A stretch of DNA of 64,000 bases, taken from contig JALMQS010000681.1 in the NCBI GenBank assembly GCA_024734495.1, positions 5,209,353 to 5,273,352 of the forward strand. Reading direction: 5' to 3'. Position numbers and translations under genes: made by a program. Under the pieces are notes generated by a model. That model searched no databases, was not told the DNA's origin, and saw only the letters and a list, made by a program, of their open reading frames with translations. This document shows positions 42,433 to 54,470 of this stretch, in pieces. The DNA comes from Forficula auricularia (Eukaryota; Arthropoda; Insecta; Dermaptera; Forficulidae). The number at the start of each line of letters is the position of its first letter. Position 1 is the first letter of the stretch.

Positions 42433-43664
42433 CCGGGTGAGTTTTTTATCTTGAGACAGTCTTATAACTCAAAAACAGTGCATTATATGAAAAAAAGTTT
42501 CAAATAAAAGTTTATTTATTTCAAGGGGGAACTAAACTACGTTATTGTTTGTTTACCAAGAACAAGCTTTCAAGGGCATTTCAAGGTCAAGTTCTGTTTT
42601 TTAAATAGAAACATATATGTTTCTGTACATATTCTGAATCTACAAAAAAAACTGAACAACTTTCATTAAAACTATTTTTTTATATATCATCAAATAAAAA
42701 AATATTAAATCAATTAGATCTCAGAAAAAAACCCTAATAATTATTTTTAACAATTATTCAACTTAATTTTTAAATAATAATGATTAATTATTAAATAAAT
42801 AATTATTAAATCGAAAAGTCAAAACAATGAAAATAAGTGTTTATAATGATATTAAAACTTCATTATACACAGATTTAAGAGATTATTTTCTACTTAATTG
42901 AAATACTTAAAATTCTTGAGTTAAAAAAAGTTTATTTCTCGTGTCAATCCAGTAGATAGTTATAATGCATTATCATAATAAAAATGGATCATTTTTTGTT
43001 GAAGACAGAATTAAAATGGTCTTAATTTATGGTGAATGTGGAAGGAGCGTTGTGGGACTGCAATTGAAATGGATGCCAAGCATTTTCCTGACAGGGATAC
43101 TCCCTCAAGAGCTTCATTTTATTGTGTTGTAAATCTATTTAAAAAAATCAGGAAATGTAAAGGCTATGAAGAAACTTAAAAGGCCAAAATAACGAAATTG
43201 GAACTGGAATTCATCCAGAAAACTTGCGATAACACTCTGGAATATCACAGAACAATGTCGGAAAATTATTAAATTATTGATTATTATTAAATGATTTATT
43301 TAATAATTAAATATTTGATCATTTTTTGATAATTAAGTTGAATAATTGTTAGAAATAATTATTAGGATTTTTTCTGAGATCTAATTGATTTAATATTTTG
43401 TTTATTTGATATCGAATAAAAAAATAGCTCTTATGAAAGTTGTTCATTTTTTTTGTAGATTCATAATATGTAAACAAATATATAGGGCTCTATTTAAAAA
43501 ACAGATCTTGACCTTGAAATACCCTTGAAAGCCTGTTCCAGATAAACAAACAATAGCGTAGTTTAGTTTCATCCTCCATATCAATAACTTTTATTTGAAA
43601 CTTTTTTCATATAATGCACTGTTTCTGAGTTATAAGACTGTCTCAAGATAAAAAACTCACCCGG
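42433..43664 (+). mobile_element. Tc1/mariner-like element, 1.23 kb
   Basis: The ends CCGGGTGAGTTTTTTATCTT and its inverse are flanked by TA, and the inverted repeats continue for hundreds of bases with decay (CAATAGCGTAGTTTAGTTTC at the right versus AACTAAACTACGTTATTGTT at the left). The length is near full size for the family, but the coding region is broken. The 14.4-kb element is a deleted relative. Confidence 0.9.
42995..43170 (+). pseudogene. Transposase N-terminus (DUF4817-like HTH)
   Basis: The frame encodes VEDRIKMVLIYGECGRSVVG. After a frameshift it continues as FPDRDTPSRASFYCVVNLF. The IYGE ... RFPDR ... PS ... F pattern is the helix-turn-helix region at the N-terminus of many arthropod Tc1/mariner-type transposases. 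Downstream frames are closed, so the catalytic DDE/D domain is not recoverable. Inactive. Confidence 0.75.
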
Positions 43665-46289
43665 TATATAAGAATTGCTCGTTTAATATAATAAGATAAG
43701 ATAAAATAAGATTGGAAATAGCTATTGCTATTTCAGATGGAATTCTTGAATATTATCTACAAGTGGAAATAAAAATTAATTGAATTCTTAACTCAATCTA
43801 TAACATTTGGACTTGAATACCCAAATAAAAGATCAAAATAACCAGGGAACTCTAAATAAAAGGAGGAGTTAAGCGGGTGGCGCACTTGATGGTTGCCAGG
43901 GGCCAGCGTTTAAAGAAAAGAAAAGATTAAAGCTCCACAATCTTTAGTAATTCTCTAATTAAAGAAAGATAATTGATCAAATAAACTTGGATTGCTTAAG
44001 TAAGTTAAATTACAAATGTTAGTTTTGGATTATAAGGAAACCTTCGTTCTTTTAAATCACTGCCCTAGAAATATAATTGCAAGATATCTGTTTTTGCTAA
44101 ATCTTATTAAAAATCGTTTAAAGCTAATTTTATTTTTATTTTACTTTTGTATATGCATGGTGAAATAAGAAAATGAATTGAATATTAATATAGTATTAAC
44201 ATAGAAAAAGACAGGAGAAAAATATAGTTCTTTCAAAACATTTATCTGGAGAAGCCATAGCCAGAAGAAGCTCAATAATTTGAAAGAAGGGTACTAAAAA
44301 TTAATTTTGAATAGAAAATAAACCATGTTTTTTTTATCTTTTATCCGAATTCGATTTATTAATTAGAAAACATTATTTAATTATTGGGTAGATTCAAAAA
44401 ACATTTGTAAAAAGCCCAATAAATGCGAAAGCATCATCAAGGGAAAGTCAGAATTGAAAAATAATGCATTAAAATTTTCAAAACTCACCTTGAGATTCTT
44501 CGATGAATGCAAGAGCAAACGAGCTTTATCTCAGATGTAAAGATGAAGGATGCCCACCTAAAACGTACAAAAATTCAAATGAATATCGATAAAAATAGGG
44601 CATTTTCGAAATTATATATTTTCTTAAAATCTATTGCATTATTTAAAGAAATGAAATCAAATTAATCAGTGGTGTGCGGGCGGTCCATGCTGTGGATGCG
44701 GAGCATCCCTAAAATTTCAAACATTTAGAGTATTTTCATAAATATATAAGGTCGACTTCAAAATTTCAGGAGCATCTTTAAATTTTCAAATTATTATCCG
44801 TTACATATTTCTATAAAAACATTTTTTGTTTTGTAAAGTAGTATATTGATTCTCGAAATGAAATAAAATTGTTGCATAGTTTCAAAGGGCAATTAAAATG
44901 AATGATTTTCCGAAAAGGGTGCTGATAAAAGGTTTGTAGTCCCTGCCTGGTATTTCTTCCAGTTTAAGCATGTCAAAGACAAGACGAGTTTTAGTCGAAT
45001 AAAAATTGTTCTGGCTGAGGAACTATTAAAATAGTAATATACAAACAAGGAATAAATAAAGATGATTCAAGAATTTCTGGCCTAATCCATTTCTAACAAC
45101 TCTCAATATATAAGATCGGAAATAATTAAGAGTGCTATATAGAGAAGTCATAGAGTTCTTATAGCAATAGAAATAGAAGAAATTTAATAATTTCTTATAG
45201 AACAGGCTGATTAATTGTGAAAGATGGTCGATTTCCAGCTCAGGGACTGTGGAGTTTAAGTCACAATATTTAATTTCTGTCTCCAACCCTCACTCACAGC
45301 AGTATTAGTTTGGGGCAAAAATCCTGAAATATATTTTTTAAAATCTAATTATTTGAAAAATAACGAAAATGATGCCGTATTGATCAATTTTGCAAAAGAA
45401 AAGCGAAGATTAAAATAAAATTTCAAAAAATGAAAGATGCTTTTTGGACATGCATTCCCTATTTGAAAAGTCATCAACCGCCGCTAAAATGAATGAACTG
45501 ACTAAGATTACTATTTTTTTTTTTAACATTCAACAATTTTTGAGAATCGTTAGTAAGATACGAGCTGAATGAATGTGTCTAGTTAAGAGGAATATATTAC
45601 TAGTAACATTGAGACCAAATAAGAATTTTCCATCAAAATGATCCACAAATATTGTAAAAATATGTTGGCAACTGAATAAGTATTATAAGGCCATACTTTA
45701 TAAGATAAAGATAAGGACCACTTTGAATTAAAATTCTTAACTGCTCTTATTATGTCTGAAGAGGTTCATCTCAAATATTAACCAATTCGCCCTTCACTTT
45801 TAGTAAACTTTTAAATTCTGTTTTGCTTTTCAATATCTTATTGTTTTTTTGAATGATCCACACACCTGGGCCTAAACTGGGAAAATTTATAAGAGATTTT
45901 ATTGTAATTCTTACTGCTACTGTAATTTTTACTGCTCATATGTTGCAAACTACCTCAGAGCATCGTACAAATTTAAATGAACAAACAAAAAATTTCTGAG
46001 CAATTTCGACATTTTGGCTTTTTTTAATACGATTGAATGCATGGGGTTCCACTCTTTGTGACATACACAAATATATCTAGGATTTAAAAGTTAATACGGA
46101 TTTTTTTAATGGACAATTGTCCAGGCTATAAGTATGCCATTGAATGTTAATTAATACTCCCCGATATTTTTATTAGTGAAAAAGGAATTATAATTGATAA
46201 TTTCATTTAATAATAATTTTACACACAGTTAATTCGTTTTTAGCTGATTTATAGTTTTATTATTATTAGTTGAGTTGTTTATAACGATA
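43665..46289. other. Mostly unrecognised AT-rich DNA
   Basis: About 2.6 kb without a gene. Only one repeat end is seen: 44664-44760 (CAGTGGTGTGCGGGCGGTCC, ATGCGGAGCATCCCTAAAAT) resembles the sequence around the MITE at 32.2 kb and hAT-type ends. An 86-codon minus-strand frame at 45026-45286 matches nothing that I know. Confidence 0.4.
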
Positions 46290-46314
46290 TAAATAAATTA
46301 AAAATTTATAATTC

Positions 46315-46345
46315 CAGCAGAAGACACTTTTATTGTCTCCTTCAA
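46315..46345. repeat. Single arm of the 31.0-kb palindrome
   Basis: CCAGCAGAAGACACTTTTAT then TGTCTCCTT is related to the palindrome arms at 30973-31077, here unpaired. Confidence 0.6.
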
Positions 46346-47057
46346 TTATTATTATTGGTAGTAGTAGCAGTAGTATTAGTAAATGTGAAGGGTAAATTAC
46401 AGCTTGAATTAATTCTGTGAATGATTATAGTTTATTTTGGAACAGGTTAGCCTTCCAATACAGGATAGCGAGGTCGATTTTGGCAGAACTTAATGCTATC
46501 TTTGACTAGGATATAAACGACCATGTAGTATTTTCGGAATTTCAAATCTTTATCTGTTCCAGGGGCCAGCAGCTTTCTCTAGTTGAACCATTATTTTGTA
46601 CGCGCATTAGCATATAATTCGAAGTTGTTTAATTAAAATTATATTTTTAATATTACAACACAGTAAATTATACCGAATGTACGATTTCAACCGCGAACTG
46701 TTGAACGACTGGGTGAACCGGGTTAAATAATAAATACTGGCTTAAATAAAAAATAAAAAATAATAATCAAAAAAACATAATATAAATTTAAGAATTTTAC
46801 AGTCTTTTGGCAACCCTCTTAAGGGAAAAAATTTGTATATTTAGAAATTTAATAAAATTTAATTTATTTATTTGTCATTTTGATATTTATTAGGTTAATC
46901 ATGTTAAATATATTTTTTTTAAATAGGTATTAAAAAGATTGATAAAATTTATTTTATTTATTTATTATTTTGATATTTGATATGTACTTTTTATTTTAAT
47001 TAGGTTAATATAGTCAAATACATATAGATAGTATATGTATATTTTTGTAATAACATT
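46346..47057. other. AT-rich DNA, nothing recognised
   Basis: No supported features. Confidence 0.45.
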
Positions 47058-47461
47058 TAGTGGTGTTGGTTTATAGTGAAAAATATTAAACACAAGAGTT
47101 TTTAACGGGTTATAGTGGTGTTTCACAAGTAAAAATAAAAATTAAAAAAATTTTAAAATTCTTTTATTTATCTTTTTGAAGTTTTATTTTAAATACTCTA
47201 TACATATTTCGGGTTTTTAGCCCATCATCAGGAGTTTCCAAAAGACTGGGTCTTTCTGACTCAGTCTTTTGTAAACTCCTGATTACAAAAGACTGAGTCA
47301 GAAAGACCGAAGTCTTTTGGAAACTCCTAATGATGGGCTAAAAACCTCGATATATGTATAGAGTATTTAAAATAAAACTCCAAAAATATAATTAAAAGAA
47401 TTTTTTAATTTTTATTTTTACTTGTGAAATATCACTATAACCCGTTAAAAACTCCTGTGTA
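47058..47461. mobile_element. PLE-like palindrome with terminal motif
   Basis: TAGTGGTGTTGGTTTATAGT then GAAAAATATTAAA (the terminal motif) is followed by a palindrome with arms of about 170 bp: AAGAGTTTTTAACGGGTTAT at 47092 is inverted as ATAACCCGTTAAAAACTCCT at 47438. The centre is GACTGAGTCAGAAAGACC-type sequence at 47240-47320. The left arm carries an intact-core hammerhead on the minus strand; in the right arm the same box reads CTAATGA and the GAAA is lost. Confidence 0.85.
47192..47240 (-). ncRNA. Hammerhead ribozyme-type motif in palindrome arm
   Basis: The minus strand has ACTC, CTGATGA, stem II TGGG ... CCC, GAAA, then TATGTATA and GAGT. The CUGAUGA and GAAA boxes are intact. Stem I is ACTC/GAGT with weaker extension, and stem III is minimal. 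Confidence 0.6.
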
Positions 47462-49284
47462 TATTTTTGTAAATATCAAAAAGCTTAATAAAATATCAAA
47501 ATTAACCCTGAATTTCCCATGTCGGGATTTTGGGGTGTTGGGATTTTGGGCGCCACTCAACTGAACCACTGGTTAAATTTTAACGTAATAAGATCATTTT
47601 GTTGTCTTTGCAAATTCACGTTTTAACTTAAATTTAAATTTTAACTCTTAGCTAGAATTAAGTGATGATATTTCGAAAAAATATTTATTTATTTTCTTCA
47701 AAATATGAGACTTGTATCTATATATAAAAATAAAATCGTTTCTAATAGCGTTTGTTAAATCAAAATTATACCACCTTCTAATAACAAAATGCATCTAAAC
47801 TAAATTTCTCAAAAGTATCGCATACTACTTCGAAGTTCTTTCTTACTATATACCTACATAAGTATACATCCAATTTCTTTTCTCATTCAATATAAGAAAT
47901 ACTATTAGGAATTCCATAAGGGTTAAACTTTTATACCCGGGCTTACAAAGCTCTCGTCTTCATGGGTGGAGGGAAAATTTTCTGGAGCAATATATAATTC
48001 CTGAAAGGAGTGCTCTGATAACGGGCATTGATTTTTTTTATTTTTCCTTAATCCGTGTTCACATTAAATTAAATAAAAGGGTACTCTGGAATTTTGCGAG
48101 AAAGAGAGAGAGAGAGGTATGCCCGTATATTACCTAATATATTAAATACTTTTTTAGAAAAGACCACCTAATACAATAGCTTTTTATTAGAGAGAATATA
48201 TAAGAGAAAAGAATCATTTGCCTTGTTTAAGCCCCGCATACATTATGTATGTAATTTGGTTGTTTTTTTATTCAAGGTATATGAATAGAAGTTTTTAACT
48301 AACGTTTTTATTAATAGCAAACAAATAACAAAACTAATAAAGGACATAGTCCATTAAAGGGAAGGAGGTTTCAAAAATAAAAGGGAGATGGTTAGCCCGG
48401 TAGATTTGCATCTTATGTATTTATGACAGCCATTTTGCGTATCGTTAGACGCCATCTTGTCACGCGAGGTCAGAGATTATAGCGAAGGAAAGAAAATGGT
48501 GGTGGGAGTCAAGGGACGGAATATACTCCCACCACTACTATAAACCACTTTTAAGCTTGATAGTATCTAAAAGAAAGTAGAGGGAAAGAGGCAAAACATT
48601 TTATCACAAAAGTCTATAATTTATTTCAATTGATAAGTCACGCCAAATGAAATTCGAACAGATTAAATTCTAACACAAAAGGTCTATAAACAAATTAATT
48701 ATTTAAACACTCGATTAAAGTTCACCTTTTGTCACTCGCGTTCGTTATTTACCCTTCTTATTAATTTATCTAAACATAACTTTTATACACCTCGATTTAA
48801 ATCAGAGTTTTGTTTTTCAAAGCTCATGTAATTTTCAAATTACAATTCCCAAATGGCTGTCTGATTAAATGGCATTAAGATTGATTGAACTTTAATTGGT
48901 TCTATCAAGTTACATATAATTTTATCCAAACTACATCCATTTGAAATATAATATTAACTTGTTAAACGTTCAATTAAATTTGAAAACAAAGTTCACTCCT
49001 TGTAAACGGAAATAAATATTTTTAATTTAATAAAAATAATAACGTTCCTCGTATTGTGATGATCAAATTTCATATTGGAAATGTTCGCTTTTTTCTATTT
49101 GAGATTAATGGCAGCAAATAATAAGATTCGCATTCTCGCGAGTTTATTTATATTGATAAAATAAATCTAGCTTAGAATATTACAGAATTTTGTTTTATTT
49201 TTTATTTTATATCATTCAAATACGCCTATTTTAACCAGACCTATGTAATTATTGGTTGTATTTTATATATTTTTGTTTATGTAA
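47462..49284. other. No recognised gene
   Basis: An AT-rich interval. A (GA)n run lies at 48100-48116. A less AT-rich block at 48390-48540 (CACGCGAGGTCAGAGATTAT) has no significant frame. Confidence 0.4.
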
Positions 49285-49410
49285 GGGGCCATCCACAAAT
49301 TACGTCACAAGTTAAGGGGGAGGAGGAGGGTCAACAAAATGTGACATCGTGTGACAAGGGAGAGACGAGTCATAAGCTTAGTGAAGTCACATGTATAAAT
49401 CTAAATAAAC

Positions 49411-49755
49411 CAGTGGTTCTTAACCTTTTTAAGCCGCGAACCAAATTTTAAAAATATCTTCATGTTGCGACCCAAAAAAAAAAAAAAATTTTCATACCTT
49501 TTTTTGAGATCATTCTTAAACAATTTTGTTCAATTTTACAATGATTTCTTCTTTTTAAAGTCACTTTTAACAATTAAGATAAACAAAGGTACCTAATTTT
49601 AGATCCAAGGAAAATTTAATGAAAAAGCACGTGTTTATATTTTTACTTATACTAATATTAAATCGATTAAAATATATTTTTAAGCTTATTGAAAATAAAT
49701 GTTAGTAAAATATTTTATTAACGATACAAAGAATATGTTTAGCGACCCAATTTTG
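49411..49755. mobile_element. hAT-like insertion
   Basis: CAGTGGTTCTTAACCTTTTT then AAGCCGCGAACC is a hAT left end. The segment is missing from the 57-kb relative, which reads AATCTAAAGTATTAAAACTC. TCTAAATA and TCTAAAAT at the two edges may be the remains of the 8-bp duplication. The right end is decayed (GCGACCCAATTTTGA). Confidence 0.65.
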
Positions 49756-49952
49756 ATCTAAAATATTAAAACTTAACTCTAACGAAAATCTTTATAATGT
49801 CCATGGAGACAAGATTATTAAATTTCGTATCGTTCATTTGATTTGTTATGTTTTGTAAAATTTCTAAAATGCTGGATTTATTATTGATTTTATGAAAAAA
49901 AGATTTTAAATAGAAATATATAAATCATTTTGGAAGTGCTGTTTTAATTTAA

Positions 49953-50670
49953 TCTATATATATAAAATTAAGGTTTTGTCTGTACATTGCTCCAAACCAC
50001 GGGGGCGCGCGAATGAAAATCATCAAATAACTTCTAAACTATTAACTCTATGGCAAATTTTATAATAAGCAAAGTTGTAGGGGATGTGATTTCTGACAAC
50101 TTTTGTTTAAAAAAATTCTCCCAAAAAACCACACAAAAAGGGGGGAGGGGGTCAAAAAATGAAAATTCTTACCCTTAGAGCCAACTTAACCAAATTTTCT
50201 ATACATAATCTGTGGGTCACTAGAAGATTAGAAATGCAAAAACTGGGTGCGGGGGTGGAGTGATGTTACGGATGCAGAGGTGGGTTAGGGTATGGGGTGC
50301 GAGGGGTGGAATGGGGGTGATGGAGTAAGACGGAGTAGGGTGAAGGGGTGAAGTCCGGGGGGCGTAGTGGGTGTGGGGTCCAGGGTGTTAGGTGGGGGTG
50401 GAGGGCGTGGGGTCCGGGGTGGGTGGGATGCGGGGGTGGTGGTGCAGGGTGAAGAAGGGGTTCAGGTGAGGGCCCAGAGGCAAAGTGGCGTGGTGCGGGG
50501 CGGGGCGCGGGGTGGAGGGGTTGGGGCGTGGTGGTGCGGGGTGGTGGTGTGGGTTTCGGGGGGTGTGGTGGGTGGGAGTGGGGTGGGAGGGTAGGGTTCG
50601 TGGGTTGGGGGTCCAGAGGGCATGCCCCCTGGCTAGCAAGAGGGCCGCCGAAGGCGGGCCTTGCAGCTAG
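49953..50670 (+). mobile_element. Non-autonomous Helitron, 718 bp, exact ends
   Basis: It begins TCTATATATATAAAATTAAG and ends in a near-perfect hairpin (GGCCGCC GAA GGCGGGCC) followed by TTGCAGCTAG. It is inserted between A and T. The relative at 57.3-60.0 kb has the empty site TTTAATTTAA|TAATTTCTT. Replication would need a Rep/helicase from an autonomous Helitron; none is here. The middle holds the shared TCAAAAAATGAAAATTC module and a G-rich tract. Confidence 0.92.
50255..50630 (+). repeat. G-rich strand-asymmetric tract
   Basis: Almost all purine/T with recurrent GGGGTG, GTGGGG and GGTGCGGGG words over 370 bp; G greatly exceeds C. The open frames on both strands here are an artefact of this composition. 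Repeated G-runs give potential for G-quadruplexes on the plus strand. Confidence 0.9.
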
Positions 50671-50808
50671 TAATTTCTAAACTTAGAATTGCAAAATATG
50701 TGACGTCACACCAGGGGGGGGTCACACAAATGTGACTTTCTGTGGCATGGACAGGGGAGGAGTTCCGAAAATCATGGAATTCGTGTGACGTAATTTATGG
50801 ATGGCCCC

Positions 50809-51589
50809 TAAGTGTATGTTTAGTGTAAATAATTCAAGGATCCAGATTATAGCCAATTGAATTTCAAAGCAGTTGGACTCACTTAAGTCTCAACTATGGA
50901 AAGCTTGAATGCCCCCGACTAATACAAATTTTAGAAAATCAAATAAATCACTATTTATAAATTCTTAATAATTTCGTATTATATTTGATCTGAAATTTAT
51001 AAAGAGGAATTCAGCTAGTAGGGAAGCCTCTGTCGAATACACCTCCCAATTAAAGAAAACGTTTCGGCTTTAATTAGATAAGGCTATCTTCACTTCTGAT
51101 GAGCTAAAAAAGAGCATACATGTATCAAGATAAATACATCAACACAATTAATTATCAAAATTAGGTCTACAGTATTTACAATCTCAATACATTTATTATA
51201 CAATGAGTGCAGAGAGAGTTGTCATGTGTGTATTATCAAATTTATCATACAAAAAATTATATATAAAATATAAAATGTGTACATAGGTACATTCCTTTTT
51301 TACATTTTTCTGTCCAATCTAATATTCTTTGTCTAAATTTCGAGGATCGTTTTGGGTCAAGTGCAAAAGGCCATTAGAATAATATTACTAGAATAATAAA
51401 AATTAAGAAATTAATCTTTAATAGTCTTCAGTCAGGTTTGGACTTGTAATTGGCATAAAGGAAAAGAGATGATTCTATCCGCGCCCTTTTAGTCGTTTTA
51501 CAGATTTTCACAAAAACAATTATATTTATTCTAAATAACGTCTAATAAGAGGTCTATTCTTTTCTTTTTATTAAAATGAAATCGTTAGA
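50809..51589. other. No recognised gene; PLE debris at 51045-51115
   Basis: The minus strand near 51100-51055 reads GTGAAGATAGCC ... GCCGAAACGTTTTC, a decayed PLE hammerhead-like segment. Nothing else is recognised. Confidence 0.4.
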
Positions 51590-51850
51590 AGAAGGATGGC
51601 ACATATACTGTAAGTCTTGATAATCGGGAAAGAAGAGAGTAATCAAGGTGTGCATCCTGGTCTTGAAGGATTTAGGAACACAAGGGGGAGAATTATGGTA
51701 CATTCCGTAAAAGTCATAGGGATAAATGTATAAGTGTATGAAATGGATCGGCACTTCTCAAATTTAACACTTAAGATCTCATCGGAGTACATGCCATGAT
51801 AGTACCTAATATAAGAAAAGATTGTAGACGCTTCTTTGGGCTAGTTTTAT
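51590..51850 (-). mobile_element. Jockey-type LINE remnant
   Basis: On the minus strand YLSWHV, then KFEKC-like and FIPM-like blocks, match KLEKCRTTSFANTYIPM of copy C in nucleotide order (AAGTGCCGATCCATTTCATA, TTTATCCCTATGACTTT). It is strongly decayed. Confidence 0.5.
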
Positions 51851-53171
51851 TATACAATTTTTACATTAAAATTAACTAAGGAAATCTTGTATTTTCAATT
51901 TATATACTAAAATAACTACTTTTTTTTCAAAATAACTTAAATAAATATTTCTTAATATAAAAAATTAATATATATTTTTTTAATGATATTTATTTACTTT
52001 TTCACTTTAAAATGAATACACATAGTTTCATTAATTTCTAATTAAGCTAGTATATGATTAAGCTTCAAGTTCGATAATAGTATAACTGTATCATTCGTGT
52101 CTAGCATTTTCATTCAACAAAGTCAATAATTATTCTATAATTAGTGTTTGAATAAATTTAGATTGATTTGTTAATTATCTCAAAATTACAGTCATGTGAT
52201 TTCTCAATATTATCAATAGACATTAATTAAATGAATATTCAAAATTAGATAACAGGAAAAAGAGCGAAATCTTTTGTTTGTATAAAAAGAGGGCAGGTCT
52301 TTGTAATTAGTTTTATAGAAAAAACAATAGGATTGTTTGCATAGATTAAAAAAGAAGATTCCTAGAAAGGGGATTAACCGTTTGCGTGTTGATTGGAAGC
52401 TCATGAAAAATTATCCTAAACCAATCTCGAGTTTTCCCCGCTCGGGAATTTATTTGGGAATCCGAGAGTTTTATTGACCTTTAAGAAAATTATGACTAAA
52501 TTAATAGTTTTACGATTATGCTACTAATAGGCAGTTAAGTAATAGTTAAACTTGTTTATGATTTATAAATATTTTTAATGAAATTATAATTTAATTAAAT
52601 ATATTTTTTTTTAATATTATTTATTTTAATATGAAGAGTTTAAAGTTAATTGTTTCAAATTAATAAAAATAATAGTATACTATTAACCAAAATTTAGTAT
52701 AAGAGAGAATCAAATAAACAATAATTAAGAGCAAGACTAAGGTAACTTAGTTTGTAAAAAGAAAGAACAAATGAGATAGAAGGGTATAAAAATAAGCGAA
52801 GAGAGCTCAGAAGTTAAAGCAAGTGTTTATAAAGTGACCAGCTTACTATTACAATAAAATGAATGTATCTACATCCTATCGGGTATTTGAGCCCACGAGA
52901 AATAAGATATACAATATTTCTAATTATTTGCATCAAGCAGAGGGCAAACTCATTGATTCCTTCTTATTAAGAAATTTCGCTATATGGAAGTAAAACGACA
53001 TAAGATGAAGAAATTGCTTATACTAAAATGAGATTTAATTCAAAATAAAATATGCCCATCTCAATCAGCTTAGGAAACAGAAAAATGTTGCTGAAGACAT
53101 ACGAGGGGATTCCCCCAAAAAATCGGATTTTTTTTTAAATTTTAAGCTATGTACCATGTTTAATTGTTTTA
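51851..53171. other. AT-rich DNA, nothing recognised
   Basis: About 1.3 kb with only short low-complexity frames. Confidence 0.45.
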
Positions 53172-53530
53172 CTTTACCATACAGTATTGTAATCATGCAT
53201 GAAAAAAGCATTTGTTTTTTCGAAATATCTCAAAAGCATTAAAAATTTAAGCATACTCATAGCGTTTTGGTCTATAAAAAAGCCCAAATGAGTGAAAAAG
53301 AAAAAAATTATATTTTTTGAGATATAAGTGTTTTGTCAAAATGTCTGTTAGTTACTACGTACGTTCGTAAATTGCCAAATTTTTGTGTACGCTCTAGCTC
53401 AAAAACTAATGTGAATATCAAAACGAAATTTCACATGTAGTTTTGGTTCATTCAGATTAAGAGCTGATTAGATTTTGGTTTAAATCGAACCCAAAATTAA
53501 GGGCGGAGGTTTAAAAATTAAAACTTTCAA
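53172..53530. mobile_element. CTTTACCATACA-type element, truncated
   Basis: The left end CTTTACCATACAG and the following 350 bp match the inverse of the right half of the 5751-6453 element (TGTAATCATGCATGAAAAAA, AAATTTCACATGTAGTTTTG). The far end is lost; a related module (GGAAGGGGGTTTCAAAAAAT) continues near 53870. Confidence 0.65.
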
Positions 53531-54185
53531 ACTAATAAAACAAGAAGATTGAACTTGGCCTTCTCACGCTCTGCGCTATGATAAAATAAATTGTCTTAGC
53601 GCCTGCAATTTATGCGACCAATTCATCATCTTAGAAAAAAATAATAGAATAGTAAAGGCGCTCTTGTAAAGTGCTGTCCTCCTTGCTTTAAAGGTTAGAT
53701 TTTGAATGATGTTTTGATAAACACATAGAAAAATAAATATATGGCGCTACTTCAGGAGCGTTTTCCATTCATTGAATGAGTCTAAAAGCTTATATTAACA
53801 AATCTCTTTTCTTATTTCGTCTGTCCAAAAATAATCATGAATTTTTGGGGGCCAAAATTGGAAGGGGGTTTCAAAAAATAGAACTATCAATATAAGTCCT
53901 AATTTGTACAAAATTTTGCATATGCGCCCTATATAACCACATGAAAATAACATATGTGAAAATGATAATGACACAAAAAAAGAGGGGAGGTGGTTAAAAA
54001 TAATTTAAAATAATAAAGTTTCCAAATAAAAATTGAAGAAAGCTGATATTTACAATAGAAGATTGTCATTTATAAGGAGATATCATTACTAATAAGTACA
54101 AAATTCAGAGGGAGTAGGTCTCTTTGTAACTGATTATAAATTATTTTAATAAATATTAAATATAAGATAGGGGGCAGGTGTATGG
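53531..54185. other. No recognised gene; repeat debris
   Basis: Words of the shared module occur (GTACAAAATTTTGCATATGC, GGGGAGGTGGTTAAAAAT) without ends. Confidence 0.4.
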
Positions 54186-54470
54186 TAAATAATTTTATTT
54201 TACAAAACAACATTATCATCTTCAAAGTACTCTCCATTACACTTATTACATTTGTTAAATCTGTGATTCCATTCTTGAAAACATTTTTCAAAGTCATCTG
54301 TTTTGATGTCTGACAGCCAGCGACTCACTCGTTTTTTCTTTACCTTCCCTACATCGTCAAATCGCTGTCTTTTAATTTCCCTCTTCATTCGTGAAAACAA
54401 ATAGAAGTTTCACGGCAGTTCTTTCAAAGCACGGCATGTCACCACTCGACGCTCTCTTTCCTGGTCAGAC
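54186..54470 (-). pseudogene. Mariner-type transposase C-terminus
   Basis: The minus-strand frame reads NFYLFSRMKREIKRQRFDDV and DFEKCFQEWNHRFNKC, then NGEYFEDDN. This matches the C-terminal end of mariner-family transposases (FPKLK ... RF ... FQ.W..RW.KCI...GEYFE pattern). The catalytic D34D-type region upstream is not recognisable, there is a stop before NFYLF, and no inverted repeats are identified. It is an orphan fragment of an inactive element. Confidence 0.7.

Larger units (their letters stand above)
49285..50808. mobile_element. Harbinger-like element carrying hAT and Helitron
   Basis: GGGGCCATCCACAAATTACG at the left is inverted at the right (CGTAATTTATGGATGGCCCC). TAA flanks both ends. 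Alignment by eye to the relative at 57300-60008 shows that the original element was only about 460 bp, with two extra insertions here: a hAT-like piece at 49411-49755 and a Helitron at 49953-50670. No transposase is present. Confidence 0.8.

Noticed and set aside
45026..45286. 86-codon minus-strand frame as a gene
   Set aside because: No start context, splice sites or family motifs; the length is expected by chance in DNA of this size.
50367..50670. Overlapping frames on both strands in the G-rich tract
   Set aside because: Compositional artefact: lack of A and T prevents stop codons. Products are Gly/Val or Pro/His monotony.
51055..51115. Active hammerhead ribozyme
   Set aside because: GTGAAGA replaces CTGANGA and stem II does not pair, so it is listed only as PLE debris.
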